This document shows, in pieces, positions 48,736 through 56,788 of a DNA stretch of 64,000 nucleotides (the first letter of the stretch is position 1; every line of letters starts with the position of its first letter). The position numbers and the translations under genes are program-made. The notes under the pieces were generated by a model that was not told where the DNA came from, did not search any database, and saw nothing but the letters and a program-made list of their open reading frames with translations. The DNA comes from Paenibacillus faecis (GTDB taxonomy: Bacteria; Bacillota; Bacilli; Paenibacillales; Paenibacillaceae). The DNA lies in the NCBI RefSeq assembly GCF_008084145.1, contig NZ_VSDO01000006.1, positions 219,190 to 283,189 of the forward strand. Reading direction: 5' to 3'.

Positions 48736-49458
48736 GTCATGGGCTTCAAATAGTTCAGGCATTCCTAGGCGTTTGGACCGCCGGCCGTTCATTCCGTCTC
48801 CTATATTCAACGTGTCGATCCAAATCCGATCCACCGCCCCATCCATCATTTTAGGAAAATCAGGGGTAAAGGGCAGTACCGGAGAAACGGAAGCTTGAGT
48901 AGATACGCCCGCATCATGTATCGTTTTCAATGCCTTTAACCGCAATGGAATTCCGGGGGCATACGGCGCAAAGATCCGTCGAATATCGTCCCGGTCCGTT
49001 TCGATCGTCATGGATACGAGGACTTCACATTTATTCTTTAAGGCGACCAAAAGATCAAGGTCTCGGGTAACGATCGGGCTCCTTGTTTGGATTTGCAGGA
49101 AATCGGGCGGATGCTCGATCATTTCTTGAAGGACTTTTCTTGTGATTTCCGCTTTCCGTTCGATCGGTTGATACGGGTCCGTTGCCGAGGACATGAAAAT
49201 ATGGATGGGCTTGTTTTTTCGACGTAGCCCGATGACTTCACGCCGATAATTATCCGCCGCGTTGATTTTGATGTCCACCCATTCGCCCCAAGACATTTCC
49301 TTAAACTGTTGAATCGGCATTTCTCTGACGTAGCAATAATGACAGGAAAAGGCGCAGCCGCTGTATGGATTCAAGGAATGAGTAAATCCTACATTTAAAT
49401 ATCCACTGGCCTCACTCAGAATTTTCTTCGATATGATCTCTTTCATATCAATGGGCAT
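48508..49458 (-). CDS. Radical SAM protein (SPL/Rv2578c-like), C-terminus altered
   Basis: 316 residues. The cluster motif is SGCAFSCHYCYVR (CX3CX2C), preceded by SLNPYSGC, with IHIFMSSATDPYQPIERKAE and IVTRDLDLLVALK; this belongs to the spore photoproduct lyase-related radical SAM group of unknown substrate. It reads normally until KWYRPDIHANVEKYF (about 48686), where homologues end shortly. The last 58 residues are the antisense of the convergent helical-protein gene and begin RRRAALI. The enzyme core is complete, so activity may persist. Confidence 0.85.
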   Translation of the reverse strand: MPIDMKEIISKKILSEASGYLNVGFTHSLNPYSGCAFSCHYCYVREMPIQQFKEMSWGEWVDIKINAADNYRREVIGLRRKNKPIHIFMSSATDPYQPIERKAEITRKVLQEMIEHPPDFLQIQTRSPIVTRDLDLLVALKNKCEVLVSMTIETDRDDIRRIFAPYAPGIPLRLKALKTIHDAGVSTQASVSPVLPFTPDFPKMMDGAVDRIWIDTLNIGDGMNGRRSKRLGMPELFEAHDLTKWYRPDIHANVEKYFRRRAALIIQYPLKASSCQLVIKLGDGLLETSVKMLKRPLRPLHFLLNGGFHGVFFLLI

Positions 49459-49547
49459 GAGATTATCCCCTATCCCGCCTATATCAGGCTTAATAATCCT
49501 CTATATTTATACTATCTCATTATACAAAACATATGTTCTGTTACCAA

Positions 49548-49573
49548 CAAAAAAAGCCGTGGGTTCCCACGAC
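49548..49573 (-). terminator. Terminator after the L,D-transpeptidase gene
   Basis: Minus strand AGTCGTGGG pairs with CCCACGGCT around AAC, with a seven-T run after the stem. Confidence 0.8.
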
Positions 49574-49607
49574 TTCTGGCGTGCATATTCAGTCCGCTCC
49601 CCATATC

Positions 49608-50279
49608 TCATTCGATCAAACCCATTTGTTCATAAACCTGACGAGAAACAACCCCATTTGGAATCAGGTGATGGTCTCTCTGATATTTTTTCAGGGCCTC
49701 GGTTGTACTCGCTTTGAATCTCCCGTTACAAATCCCGTGAAAATATCCGGCGCTCCTTAAACGGGATTGTATAAGCTGTACGTCTCCCCCTGCATCCCCT
49801 TCAGCCAGATCCCTGGGATTATGGTTCAGGTCGCCAAGCACATGCCCGTATATTCTTACCGGAGTACCGACGGGAATCCAGTCGTATAATTCAACCACAT
49901 CCTTGTTAAACATCCGGACGCATCCATGGCTGAGGTGCTGGCCTATCGAATACGGTTTATTCGTGCCGTGAATTCCGAAATGTCCCCAGGGAACGTTTAA
50001 GCCGATCCACCGTGGACCGAAAGAAGGACCCCAATTCGTACCTTTATAGATGACTTTAAAATCCCCGACAGGTGTCGGAGTCGACGGATTCCCTACGGCA
50101 ACGGAATAGGTCTTGACAACTTGACCATGATCAAGAACAAGCAATTTATGCCGCATGGGGTAGATTTCAATTTCAAGACGATGGGGTTCTTTTTTTGCCG
50201 ATATGGCGGAAGCTGATGAATCCAGCACGCTTAATACAACCAGTGCGATAAGAACAATCTTACGATTCAATGTGAGCAT
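49608..50279 (-). CDS. Secreted L,D-transpeptidase with C-terminal peptidoglycan-binding domain
   Basis: 223 residues. Signal peptide MLTLNRKIVLIALVVLSVLD. YkuD catalytic domain at about 35-150: YKGTNWGPSFGPRWIGLN and HGTNKPYSIGQHLSHGCVRM with the active Cys in SHGCVRM. A PG_binding_1 domain ends the protein (VQLIQSRLRSAGYFHG, TTEALKKYQRDHHL). Forms 3-3 cross-links or modifies spore/cell-wall peptidoglycan. Single gene with terminator. Confidence 0.9.
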   Translation of the reverse strand: MLTLNRKIVLIALVVLSVLDSSASAISAKKEPHRLEIEIYPMRHKLLVLDHGQVVKTYSVAVGNPSTPTPVGDFKVIYKGTNWGPSFGPRWIGLNVPWGHFGIHGTNKPYSIGQHLSHGCVRMFNKDVVELYDWIPVGTPVRIYGHVLGDLNHNPRDLAEGDAGGDVQLIQSRLRSAGYFHGICNGRFKASTTEALKKYQRDHHLIPNGVVSRQVYEQMGLIE

Positions 50280-50506
50280 TCTGGACCACCCGTTTTCATT
50301 TCATTTTTTTCGTACAATTATATATTCTTATTCCTTTTCTTTTTTTATTCAGTATTTTTAGCCGATTCTAGACCTTCCTTTGGTCCTTATCGTAGGTTCC
50401 CCCTTACCGCTGTGACGGCTGGGAAAGTTAATTTTCCCCTGGAACAAATGAATAATTTTCCTCCTTTGGCAAACAATACGAGAAATCAAAAGGAGGCTGA
50501 AGCTTA

Positions 50507-51181
50507 ATGTGTCAACGTTTTTCCATGGCGGCCGAGCTGCCTGAGGTTCAAGAGCACTTCGAGATCGAGCGCGTGATGGTTTATTATAGAAACCGTTATA
50601 ATATCAGGCCGACACAACCCATGTCTGTCGTACTTCAGCAAAACGGGGAGCGGATTCTGGATGAGTTTCGCTGGGGGTTCATCCCCTATTGGGGAAAAGA
50701 TGCGGTCAATGCGGATCTAAGAAATGTGCATCGGAATCCGACCTATCGCAAATTGGTGGACAAGCAGCGGTGCATTATTCCCTGCAACGGCTTTTACTAT
50801 TGGAAACAAGAAGGGAAGCGGGCTTACCCGGTGCGGGTCGTCATGAAAAACCGCGGGATGTTCGGAGTGGCCGGTCTTTACGAGATTTGGCGGGATACAA
50901 GAGGAGAACCGCTCCGTACTTGCACCTTGGTCATGACGGAAGCCAATTCGCTGATCGGGGAATTTGAGAGCCGGATGCCGGCGATTTTGTCCAAGGAGGA
51001 CATAAGCCGGTGGCTCGATGAAGAGACTTACGACTTGGAGGCGCTGAATCCGATTCTGCGTCCCTATTCGTCGGAAGAGATGATTTCGTATGCGGTGACA
51101 CCGCTGATTGATATTCACGGAAACGACTCGGATGAATGTATTCGGGAGATGGATCTCAAACGGGCGTGGGTTAAGCGTTAA
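50507..51181 (+). CDS. SRAP (YedK/HMCES) family protein with altered active site
   Basis: 224 residues. Cys2 after the initiator Met is kept (MCQRFSMAA), as is Asn68 in VNADLRN, and the domain blocks FRWGFIPYW, RCIIPCNGFYYWK and RMPAIL are clear. However, the NAR-x-E motif reads NADLR, the Glu of GFYEW is Tyr98, and the His before RMP is Glu154. In typical SRAP proteins Cys2 forms a thiazolidine bond to abasic sites in single-stranded DNA, with Glu and His assisting. This member may bind abasic sites with changed chemistry, or do something else. AAAGGAGG lies before ATG. Confidence 0.85.
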   Translation: MCQRFSMAAELPEVQEHFEIERVMVYYRNRYNIRPTQPMSVVLQQNGERILDEFRWGFIPYWGKDAVNADLRNVHRNPTYRKLVDKQRCIIPCNGFYYWKQEGKRAYPVRVVMKNRGMFGVAGLYEIWRDTRGEPLRTCTLVMTEANSLIGEFESRMPAILSKEDISRWLDEETYDLEALNPILRPYSSEEMISYAVTPLIDIHGNDSDECIREMDLKRAWVKR

Positions 51182-51276
51182 TTCCCCCACGCCCCACCCT
51201 CCCGTTGTATCTAAATCACAGCAAAATATATCAAGTCTAGTATCTTAAGATGTTGTAAGATAGTCGGTGTCAGGAG

Positions 51277-52164
51277 GTGGTTTCCATATACGAGGAAATG
51301 ATTCAGCGTAGTCTATCCTATGTTGAGCAGCATTTATACGAGAATCCCAGCCTTGATGACTTGGCAAGAGAAACGGGTTTTTCCAAATACCATTTTCACA
51401 GGATGTTTAAAAAGTATGTAGGTAAAAATATCTCACAATACATCCGTTCTCGAAAAATGGCCTGCGCGGTAGACCTGCTGCTATATACCGATGAAAGGGT
51501 TCTCGATATCGCTTTATTAACAGGTTTTGAAAGCCATGAAGCCTTTACCAGAGCATTCGGTAAAATCTATGGCTTGACCCCATCAAAATACAGAGAGCAG
51601 ATGAGGGTATTTATTAAACAAAAGGGAGATGAGAAATTGAACAAAATAAAAGGATGGTTGTTTACAGGTACCACACCGGAGAAATATAGTTGCGAACTGG
51701 ACAAGAAAGTTTTTATAAACAGTAACTGCTCCGTTACCCTACGCGCAAATGAAGGGGAAACCTTTCATGACAATGATTTCGGTACCCTTATGCAGCAATT
51801 TCAGGCGGCCGATTTTCTGGGGAAAAGAGTGCGCTTCTCGGGTTTTGTAAAGTCGGAGAACATCACCGGCTGGAGCGGTCTATGGATGCGTATCGATGAT
51901 AAATCAGAGAATATTCTGGGCTTTGACAACATGGAGCCCCGATGTATTAAAGGGACGACAGAATGGAATCATTATGCTTGCGTCCTGGATGTCCCAGAGG
52001 AAGCCAACCGGATTAATATCGGCGTTCTTCTATCCGGTTATGGGCAGGTGTGGTTAAGTTCTTGCAGCTTTGAAGAAGTGGGGAAAGATATACCGGTAAC
52101 CGATTCACTGGCTGCTGCAGATAAATACCCCCGCCAACCTCAAAATCTGAATTTCTCAGACTAG
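51277..52164 (+). CDS. AraC family regulator with C-terminal beta-sandwich domain
   Basis: 295 residues. The N-terminal 105 residues form the DNA-binding domain: SLDDLARETGFSKYHFHRMF and VLDIALLTGFESHEAFTRAFG. Then a linker and a beta-rich domain (FLGKRVRFSGFVKSENITGW, GLWMRIDDKS) resembling carbohydrate-binding jelly rolls. The start is uncertain: GTG 51277 directly abuts AGGAG; a slightly downstream alternative initiation cannot be excluded. It is 14 bp upstream of a membrane protein gene, and may control it. Confidence 0.82.
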   Translation: MVSIYEEMIQRSLSYVEQHLYENPSLDDLARETGFSKYHFHRMFKKYVGKNISQYIRSRKMACAVDLLLYTDERVLDIALLTGFESHEAFTRAFGKIYGLTPSKYREQMRVFIKQKGDEKLNKIKGWLFTGTTPEKYSCELDKKVFINSNCSVTLRANEGETFHDNDFGTLMQQFQAADFLGKRVRFSGFVKSENITGWSGLWMRIDDKSENILGFDNMEPRCIKGTTEWNHYACVLDVPEEANRINIGVLLSGYGQVWLSSCSFEEVGKDIPVTDSLAAADKYPRQPQNLNFSD

Positions 52165-52178
52165 TTACGGGGGATCGG

Positions 52179-52745
52179 ATGTTTTCACTACTTAAAACCA
52201 TCTTGGGGCAAGGGATTGAACTGATGTCCGGTTTTTTCTCCGGCAACTTGCCTGTTATTTTCTATTACTGGTGTCTGGTACTGTTATTCATCGTAATCTT
52301 TCAAGTGATTAGAGAGAAAAAAATCGGCATTGAAAAAAGTAGTTACTTGAATAGGTTTGTCCTTGAATTTCTGCTGTTTTTCCTATTTTGGACAATGGGT
52401 ATTGTACTATCCGAGTTTATTAAGGATATCATTTCAAACGGTGTGACCTCTCCACAGAAATATACCTTTACTTATATCGGGTTGATACCGACTACATCCA
52501 TATATCTTTCGGCTCCATTGTTGCTGTCGTTAAGAAACTGCCGATTTAAAGAAGACACCTTCCGAATGATCGCTTTTATTACCGGATTTTTAACCGCTTT
52601 TATCCAGTTTAAAGCCATCGACAAGTATATCTTGCATATGGAAAAATTATCGCTTAGTTATCTGATCACTCTCTCTGTCGTCACGGGTATAACAGCCCTT
52701 CTGATCAGACTGGCATATAAAATAAGTTTTGAAAAAGACGTATAG
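52179..52745 (+). CDS. Membrane protein of unknown function (partner of the AraC gene)
   Basis: 188 residues with about five hydrophobic helices: LPVIFYYWCLVLLFIVIFQV, LEFLLFFLFWTMGIVLSEF, TYIGLIPTTSIYLSAPLLLS, MIAFITGFLTAFIQF and SYLITLSVVTGITALLIRLA. No known motif is seen. In an operon with the upstream regulator (14 bp gap), ended by a clear terminator. Confidence 0.72.
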   Translation: MFSLLKTILGQGIELMSGFFSGNLPVIFYYWCLVLLFIVIFQVIREKKIGIEKSSYLNRFVLEFLLFFLFWTMGIVLSEFIKDIISNGVTSPQKYTFTYIGLIPTTSIYLSAPLLLSLRNCRFKEDTFRMIAFITGFLTAFIQFKAIDKYILHMEKLSLSYLITLSVVTGITALLIRLAYKISFEKDV

Positions 52746-52756
52746 CTATAGAGCAA

Positions 52757-52785
52757 ACCACCCGATTAAAGGGTGGTTTTGTTTT
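52757..52785. terminator. Terminator shared by convergent genes
   Basis: AAACCACCC and GGGTGGTTT form a perfect 9-bp stem around GATTAAA, followed by TGTTTTTTT rightward. Confidence 0.85.
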
Positions 52786-52786
52786 T

Positions 52787-53722
52787 TTACTGACCCAGCT
52801 TCAACTCGTAGGTTAATTCAAGCAAAGGCTTCCCCCAGTCGTTGCTTGGATGCTCCGCCACTTTGACAAACCCCGCCTTCGTATACATGCCGATCGCCTG
52901 CTGTTGATCTTCCGTGGTCTCCAGGTACACGGTCCGATATTTCTTCGCCCGGCAATAGTCTACTGCTTCATTCAAAAGCCTGCTGCCGAGTCCGGTACCG
53001 CGGTATTGGGGGTGCACGAGAAACCACCTCAGTTGCGCTTTGCTCGGTGAATGCTCCACGATGGAAATCGCGCCGATCATGTTCCCCTCGGTTTCCGCAA
53101 ACCAGAACCGGTCCTTCCCCGGACGGTAGTGCTCAAAAAAATCGTAAAATGTTTTGCACACGTAACCTTCAAAACGGTGATTGTAGCCACGCTCCTGGTA
53201 AATCCAGCCGTGCAGATGGATCAGGTACCCCGCATCCCCGGGCCGCAGTTCATTGCGGATGCTGATCGGGTCCGAGGCAACTACCGGTTTGCCCGACAAA
53301 GCCGCTTCGATCGAGGTCATCCCGGCTACGAGCTGCTGCTGATCCTGCATCGGCAGGCCGCTGATGAGCTGATGAATCTGGCCGTCGGACAGCGCGTCCA
53401 AACGGACCAGCGTCTCTTCTCCCTTATCGGTCAGATATAAGTAGAACAGACGCCCATCCTCTTCGGACTGTTCCCTGCGGGTCAGGCCCTTTTTCTCAAA
53501 ACGTTTGATCATCCGACTCAGGTATCCCGGATCAATACTCAGTTCCTCAATCAGCCGTTTGGCAGTACATAACTCCGTATGTCCGATTTCATACAGCACG
53601 CGGGCTTCCGATAAGGAAAATTCGCTGTTCAGCATATGCTGGTCCAGCAAACCGAGGATATTCGTATAAAATCGGTTAAACCTGCGGACGGCATGGATGG
53701 TAGGTTTATAAACGGAATTCAT
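52787..53722 (-). CDS. MarR-type regulator fused to a GNAT acetyltransferase
   Basis: 311 residues from ATG 53722, behind TGGAGGAG. Residues 1-145 are a MarR winged-helix domain (FSLSEARVLYEIGHTELCTA, then YLSRMIKRFEKKGLTRREQS). Residues about 160-311 are GNAT (GDAGYLIHLHGWIYQERGY and LVHPQYRGTGLGSRLLNEAVD). This fusion architecture is widespread in Bacillota and Actinobacteria; it couples acetyltransferase activity to DNA binding, with unknown signals. Confidence 0.88.
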   Translation of the reverse strand: MNSVYKPTIHAVRRFNRFYTNILGLLDQHMLNSEFSLSEARVLYEIGHTELCTAKRLIEELSIDPGYLSRMIKRFEKKGLTRREQSEEDGRLFYLYLTDKGEETLVRLDALSDGQIHQLISGLPMQDQQQLVAGMTSIEAALSGKPVVASDPISIRNELRPGDAGYLIHLHGWIYQERGYNHRFEGYVCKTFYDFFEHYRPGKDRFWFAETEGNMIGAISIVEHSPSKAQLRWFLVHPQYRGTGLGSRLLNEAVDYCRAKKYRTVYLETTEDQQQAIGMYTKAGFVKVAEHPSNDWGKPLLELTYELKLGQ

Positions 53723-53803
53723 AAGTTTCTCCTCCAGAAAAACAACGATAATTTTTCTTAAATGATATTCCATTTACTTGACTTAGTCAACTAATTGAGG
53801 GCT

Positions 53804-53956
53804 TAATCAAAACCACACGTGTGAACGGGTAGTTTGCTCTGCGGCTGAAAGCCTTTATTACCGGCTCGCGTCTAAAGGCGCTAGCTTTCATTTCGTTCAA
53901 GCTACTAAGTTTGCCTACCCTGAAAGGGTGCGTTTATTACTAGTACCCCTTTAGAC
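53804..53956 (-). ncRNA. Structured right-end RNA candidate resembling an omega-RNA scaffold
   Basis: On the minus strand GTCTAAAGG (53956-53948) is the perfect complement of CCTTTAGAC (53878-53870). Between and after them lie hairpins ACCCTTTCAGGGT, GGCT-TTC-AGCC and a terminal AACTACCCG/CGTGTGGTT stem, ending at the element boundary TGATTA. The tnpA element's right end keeps the last two hairpins with different bases. TnpB/IscB guide RNAs have this arrangement (scaffold ending at the right end, guide from flanking DNA). No nuclease gene is present, so identity as omega-RNA is inferred. Confidence 0.45.
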
Positions 53957-53976
53957 AACCTTGATAATACAGAATT

Positions 53977-54170
53977 CCTGCATATCTGCATGCTTTTATC
54001 CTGTTTGGACTCAAAATTTCAAAATTCCTGCAAATCTGCAGGAATTTTTGACGAAACCGGCCCGTTTCTCAAAAATCGCTGGAAATTCCTGCAGATTTGC
54101 ATCTTTTTTCGCAATCCCCTCGGGGATCGGCCTAAATACCTGCAGATTTGCATCTTTTTGGAGTTGGAAG
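53977..54170. repeat. Cluster of four dispersed-repeat units
   Basis: Units at 53977-53997, 54027-54049 (inverted, near-perfect dyad), 54088-54108 and 54139-54159, spaced 50-61 bp, each built on CCTGCA(G/T)AT(T/C)TGCAT. The last two share a 21-bp identical core with each other and with 11447. In the minus reading frame the core would encode KKMQICR, but frames are short and lack RBS. Confidence 0.8.
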
Positions 54171-54327
54171 TTTGGAAGCACTCTAGGCGCCTCTTTGTAT
54201 GTGATAAATCACTTCGATTAGCCATTAACCCCCTTTAGCTTTCGTAATATGAACACTCCTATGATCACGACCCCATTAGCTGGTTTTTTGTTTCACACGC
54301 TTCGCGTGCTCAACTGGCTAAATCCAC

Positions 54328-55081
54328 TAATCATAACCACCCGTCCAACGGGTGGTTTGCTCTTGGGGTATAACCCCCTGTTGCCAAACTGCGCCTAAAG
54401 ACGCTAGCCTGACAATAAAATTGTTCAGGCTCAGTGTTTTTGTCACTTTCACTTACCAGTTAAACTGGTTTACTTCTTTTTGCTACTGTTTCTGCTGAAT
54501 GGATCTTCATACTCTTTTACGCTCAGTTTATCAATTGCTTGGTCATGTGCTTCCTGCTCACGTATATATTTAGCGACGGTGGCCTCATTTAAGCCCACAG
54601 TGCTGACGTAGTACCCCTCCGCCCAAAATTTCCGATTTCCATACTTATACTTCAAGCTGGCATGCTTCTCAAATATCATTAGCGAACTCTTTCCCTTTAG
54701 ATATCCCATAAACGATGATACAGAGATTTTTGGAGGTATCGCCACTAACATGTGTACATGATCTGGCATCATGTGACCTTCTATGATCTCCACTCCCTTG
54801 TATTTACATAACCGCTTGAATATTTCGATTAAGTCTTTCCTCACTTGATTATAGATCTCTTTCCGTCTATACTTCGGGGTGAACACGATGTGGTATTTGC
54901 ACATCCATTTCGTGTGGGCTAGACTATAGCTCTTGTTTGCCATCTAAGACCATTCCTTTCATTATTGAGCCTGAACATCTCAATTTTATGGGAATGGTCT
55001 TGTTGGTCAAACCCTAGATCCCTCCACCCGCATAGCGGGTGGTTTTTTGTTTCGCGCGTTTCACGCACTCAACTGGCTAAA
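54328..55081 (-). mobile_element. IS200/IS605-family element with tnpA (copy 1)
   Basis: About 754 bp, oriented leftward. Left end at 55081: TTTAGCCAGTTGAG, subterminal hairpin GTGCGT-GAA-ACGCGC, and CCACCCG-CTAT-GCGGGTGG. Then tnpA. Right end 54420-54328: hairpins AGCCTGA...TCAGGCT, GGGGT-TAT-ACCCC and AACCACCCG-TTGGA-CGGGTGGTT, ending TGATTA. No terminal inverted repeats and no target duplication, as expected for HUH single-strand transposition. The element abuts copy 2 with 5 bp between. Confidence 0.8.
54470..54943 (-). CDS. tnpA: IS200/IS605 family transposase TnpA
   Basis: 157 residues. HUH motif in MMPDHVHMLVAIPPK, and the catalytic Tyr in VAKYIREQEAHD; the N-terminal KWMCKYHIVFTPKYRRKEIY is canonical. 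Y1 transposase acting as a dimer on single-stranded DNA by recognising subterminal hairpins. Slightly longer than the typical 130-155 residues because of a Ser/Lys-rich tail. No tnpB follows. AAAGGAAT lies ten bases before ATG. Confidence 0.93.
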   Translation of the reverse strand: MANKSYSLAHTKWMCKYHIVFTPKYRRKEIYNQVRKDLIEIFKRLCKYKGVEIIEGHMMPDHVHMLVAIPPKISVSSFMGYLKGKSSLMIFEKHASLKYKYGNRKFWAEGYYVSTVGLNEATVAKYIREQEAHDQAIDKLSVKEYEDPFSRNSSKKK

Positions 55082-55088
55082 GCCGTAA

Positions 55089-55115
55089 TAAAAAAGCCGC
55101 GTCATTTCGCGGCTT
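55089..55115 (-). terminator. Terminator after the nucleotidyltransferase-like gene
   Basis: AAGCCGCG (55094-55101) pairs with CGCGGCTT (55108-55115); on the minus strand six T follow. It begins 2 bp after the stop codon. Confidence 0.8.
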
Positions 55116-55116
55116 C

Positions 55117-55647
55117 TTAAGCGTGTACATCCAGTGATCGAAGTTGCTGACTCAACTCACAGGTCAGGCCTGTGATCTTAAACAGATCACTTAGTAAATT
55201 CGAGTTCACTTTTTGTTTATTCGATTTTAAATAGTTTAGCAGCATATGCGCCTTTGCTTGCCGGCCCATAAGATCATAAGCTATATACCACACTTCGGGA
55301 CTCGATACCCGGATCCCGTCCCAATTTTCCATGGGACTCACGGGCAAATGGACGACACCGGCTTCCGAACGCAAAGCAAAGCAACCTATAAAGTCTATTT
55401 TTAGAGAACGTAAACTTATTCGATACTCGCTGGCAAACAGGCCGTCCCCGCTTGGCTGTTCAATCCATTCATACTCCGAAATAGCCTTAAGCAAAGCTTC
55501 TTTTGGACAATCGACCGTGATGTCCCAGTCATTCACCGAATCCGTCAAGCCGAGAAAATACAGTAATCCGCTGCCGCCTAGCGCATATTTGATCCGATGT
55601 TCCTCTAACTTCTCTACAATTGGGAAAAGCTCTTGGTGGTTTATCAT
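55117..55647 (-). CDS. Nucleotidyltransferase-fold protein
   Basis: 176 residues. LEEHRIKYALGGSGLLYFLG and VNDWDITVDCPKEAL carry the GG/S and D-x-D-type signature (GGSG...DWDITVD) of the MNT/AbiEii-like nucleotidyltransferase fold; a later Asp lies in LKIDFIGCF. The acidic residues appear present (D-I-T-V-D then KIDF). Substrate unknown; may be an antibiotic-type or tRNA-type transferase or an inactive homologue. GGGGGGAT precedes ATG 55647. Confidence 0.72.
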   Translation of the reverse strand: MINHQELFPIVEKLEEHRIKYALGGSGLLYFLGLTDSVNDWDITVDCPKEALLKAISEYEWIEQPSGDGLFASEYRISLRSLKIDFIGCFALRSEAGVVHLPVSPMENWDGIRVSSPEVWYIAYDLMGRQAKAHMLLNYLKSNKQKVNSNLLSDLFKITGLTCELSQQLRSLDVHA

Positions 55648-55707
55648 AAATCCCCCCCATTTATCCCCTGACTCTTCACGTTGGCCCCTCTCCGTTCTAA
55701 CAATACC

Positions 55708-56040
55708 TCAAAAAACAAACTGAATCAAAAACATATACAACACGGTCCCGCTAGCGATCGACAACAGCATGTTTCTTTTCCATAAATGCAGGAAAGCCAC
55801 GATAGCCATGGCCAGGAGTTCAGGAACTCCATGGCTGCCCGCCGTAAAGTTTACGTCTTTAACACTGAAGATGACCAGTAGCCCCAAGGTCGCCGAGGGC
55901 AGCACTTTACCCAGGTACTGTATGTAACGGGGAGTGGGGCGGCCCGGAGGAAAAACGATAAACGGAATATACCGGGTCAGCATCGTTCCGGCCACGATCA
56001 CGCCAATCGTGATTACTTGTTCAACTATACTCATGGTCAT
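55708..56040 (-). CDS. azlD: AzlD-type branched-chain amino acid transport subunit
   Basis: 110 residues with four hydrophobic helices; the opening [20 protein letters not shown] and the block [20 protein letters not shown] are characteristic of AzlD. Works with AzlC, whose stop it overlaps by 4 bases, as an exporter of branched-chain amino acids or analogues. Confidence 0.88.
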   Translation of the reverse strand: MTMSIVEQVITIGVIVAGTMLTRYIPFIVFPPGRPTPRYIQYLGKVLPSATLGLLVIFSVKDVNFTAGSHGVPELLAMAIVAFLHLWKRNMLLSIASGTVLYMFLIQFVF

Positions 56041-56750
56041 GCCGTTTCACCCGCTTTCTTTTCCAATGGCTTTCTGGTCAACGTGAGTACGAAAAGAATC
56101 AATGCCATGGCGGGAATAATAAAGTTGCCCTTCCCGAAGAGGATCAGACATACGATGGACGCCGCCAAGCCTATGATAGCGCTGTAATGAACCGGCTCGT
56201 TCTTCCACTGCTCCAAAAAGATGACGATAAAAAGAGCGGTCATTACAAACTCAAGGCCCTCCATATTGATTTGTACGATGGAGCCGAACAGCCCGCCGAT
56301 CGAAGCCCCTATTACCCAGTAGCTGTGATTCAGCAAGGTTACGAAGAACATATACCACCCTTTGTCCACGCCCTGCGGGATCTTAGCCGTGTAGTTGATG
56401 GTAAAGGATTCATCGCACAAACCGAAGATAAGATATAACTTTTTAAGCCCCGTCCCCTTGTACTTTTCGAGCATGGAGATCCCGTAGAAAAGATGGCGCG
56501 CGTTGACCATCAAAGTCAGGAACAAAGCGCCGAGCGGATTAAACCCGCCGAGTAAAAGATTGACCGCCACAAACTCCATCGAACCGGCAAAAATAAGCAG
56601 GCTCATTAAAATCGCGTACACGGGACCAAAACCCGAGACGTTCATAAAAATCCCGTAGGCGATCCCGAGAAATAAAAAACCGGCAAGGATCGGAAGGGTA
56701 ACGGGAAAGGCGGCGCGAAACGCCGTCGCAACCTCGTTTCTGTCGTTCAT
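56037..56750 (-). CDS. azlC: AzlC family amino acid exporter subunit
   Basis: 237 residues, about seven helices: [40 protein letters not shown] and [15 protein letters not shown] are AzlC signatures. Forms an exporter with AzlD. The predicted promoter (TTGATT-N17-TAAAAT) lies in the operator shared with the divergent MocR gene. Start ATG 56750, though the usual SD is weak (AAGGAGT 10 bases upstream). Confidence 0.9.
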   Translation of the reverse strand: MNDRNEVATAFRAAFPVTLPILAGFLFLGIAYGIFMNVSGFGPVYAILMSLLIFAGSMEFVAVNLLLGGFNPLGALFLTLMVNARHLFYGISMLEKYKGTGLKKLYLIFGLCDESFTINYTAKIPQGVDKGWYMFFVTLLNHSYWVIGASIGGLFGSIVQINMEGLEFVMTALFIVIFLEQWKNEPVHYSAIIGLAASIVCLILFGKGNFIIPAMALILFVLTLTRKPLEKKAGETA

Positions 56751-56788
56751 GGTGCTTGCAACTCCTTGGTAGATGACTTATCCAGGTC

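Larger units (their letters stand above)
53804..54322 (-). mobile_element. Transposase-less IS200/IS605-type element (copy 2)
   Basis: Left end (minus-strand reading) 54322-54276: TTTAGCCAGTTGAG, a hairpin CACGC-GAA-GCGTG, then AAACAAAAAACCA, all shared with the tnpA element's left end at 55081. Right end 53804-53910: GAGCAAAC, hairpin, GGTT-TGATTA, shared with that element's right end. The interior has no transposase; instead it carries four repeat units (53977-54159) and a structured segment. About 519 bp, so a non-autonomous (MITE-like) or internally deleted derivative. The 5 bp TCCAC separate it from the other element. Confidence 0.75.
53723..54469. other. Intergenic stretch made of IS ends and repeats
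   Basis: About 750 bp without an intact protein gene; it consists of a transposase-less IS200/IS605-type element (53804-54322) with internal dispersed repeats and the right end of the adjacent tnpA-bearing element. Short frames within it, such as the 68-codon one at 54019-54225, arise from the repeats. Confidence 0.7.

Noticed and set aside
53977-54170. CRISPR array
   Set aside because: Four units of about 21 bp with irregular 29-40 bp gaps, one of them inverted, and no cas genes; another unit lies 42 kb away.
54019-54225. 68-residue protein rich in Met-Gln-Ile-Cys-Arg repeats
   Set aside because: Created by intergenic dispersed repeats inside an IS derivative; no ribosome binding site, and the same peptide motif arises at 11321-11521 from the solitary copy.
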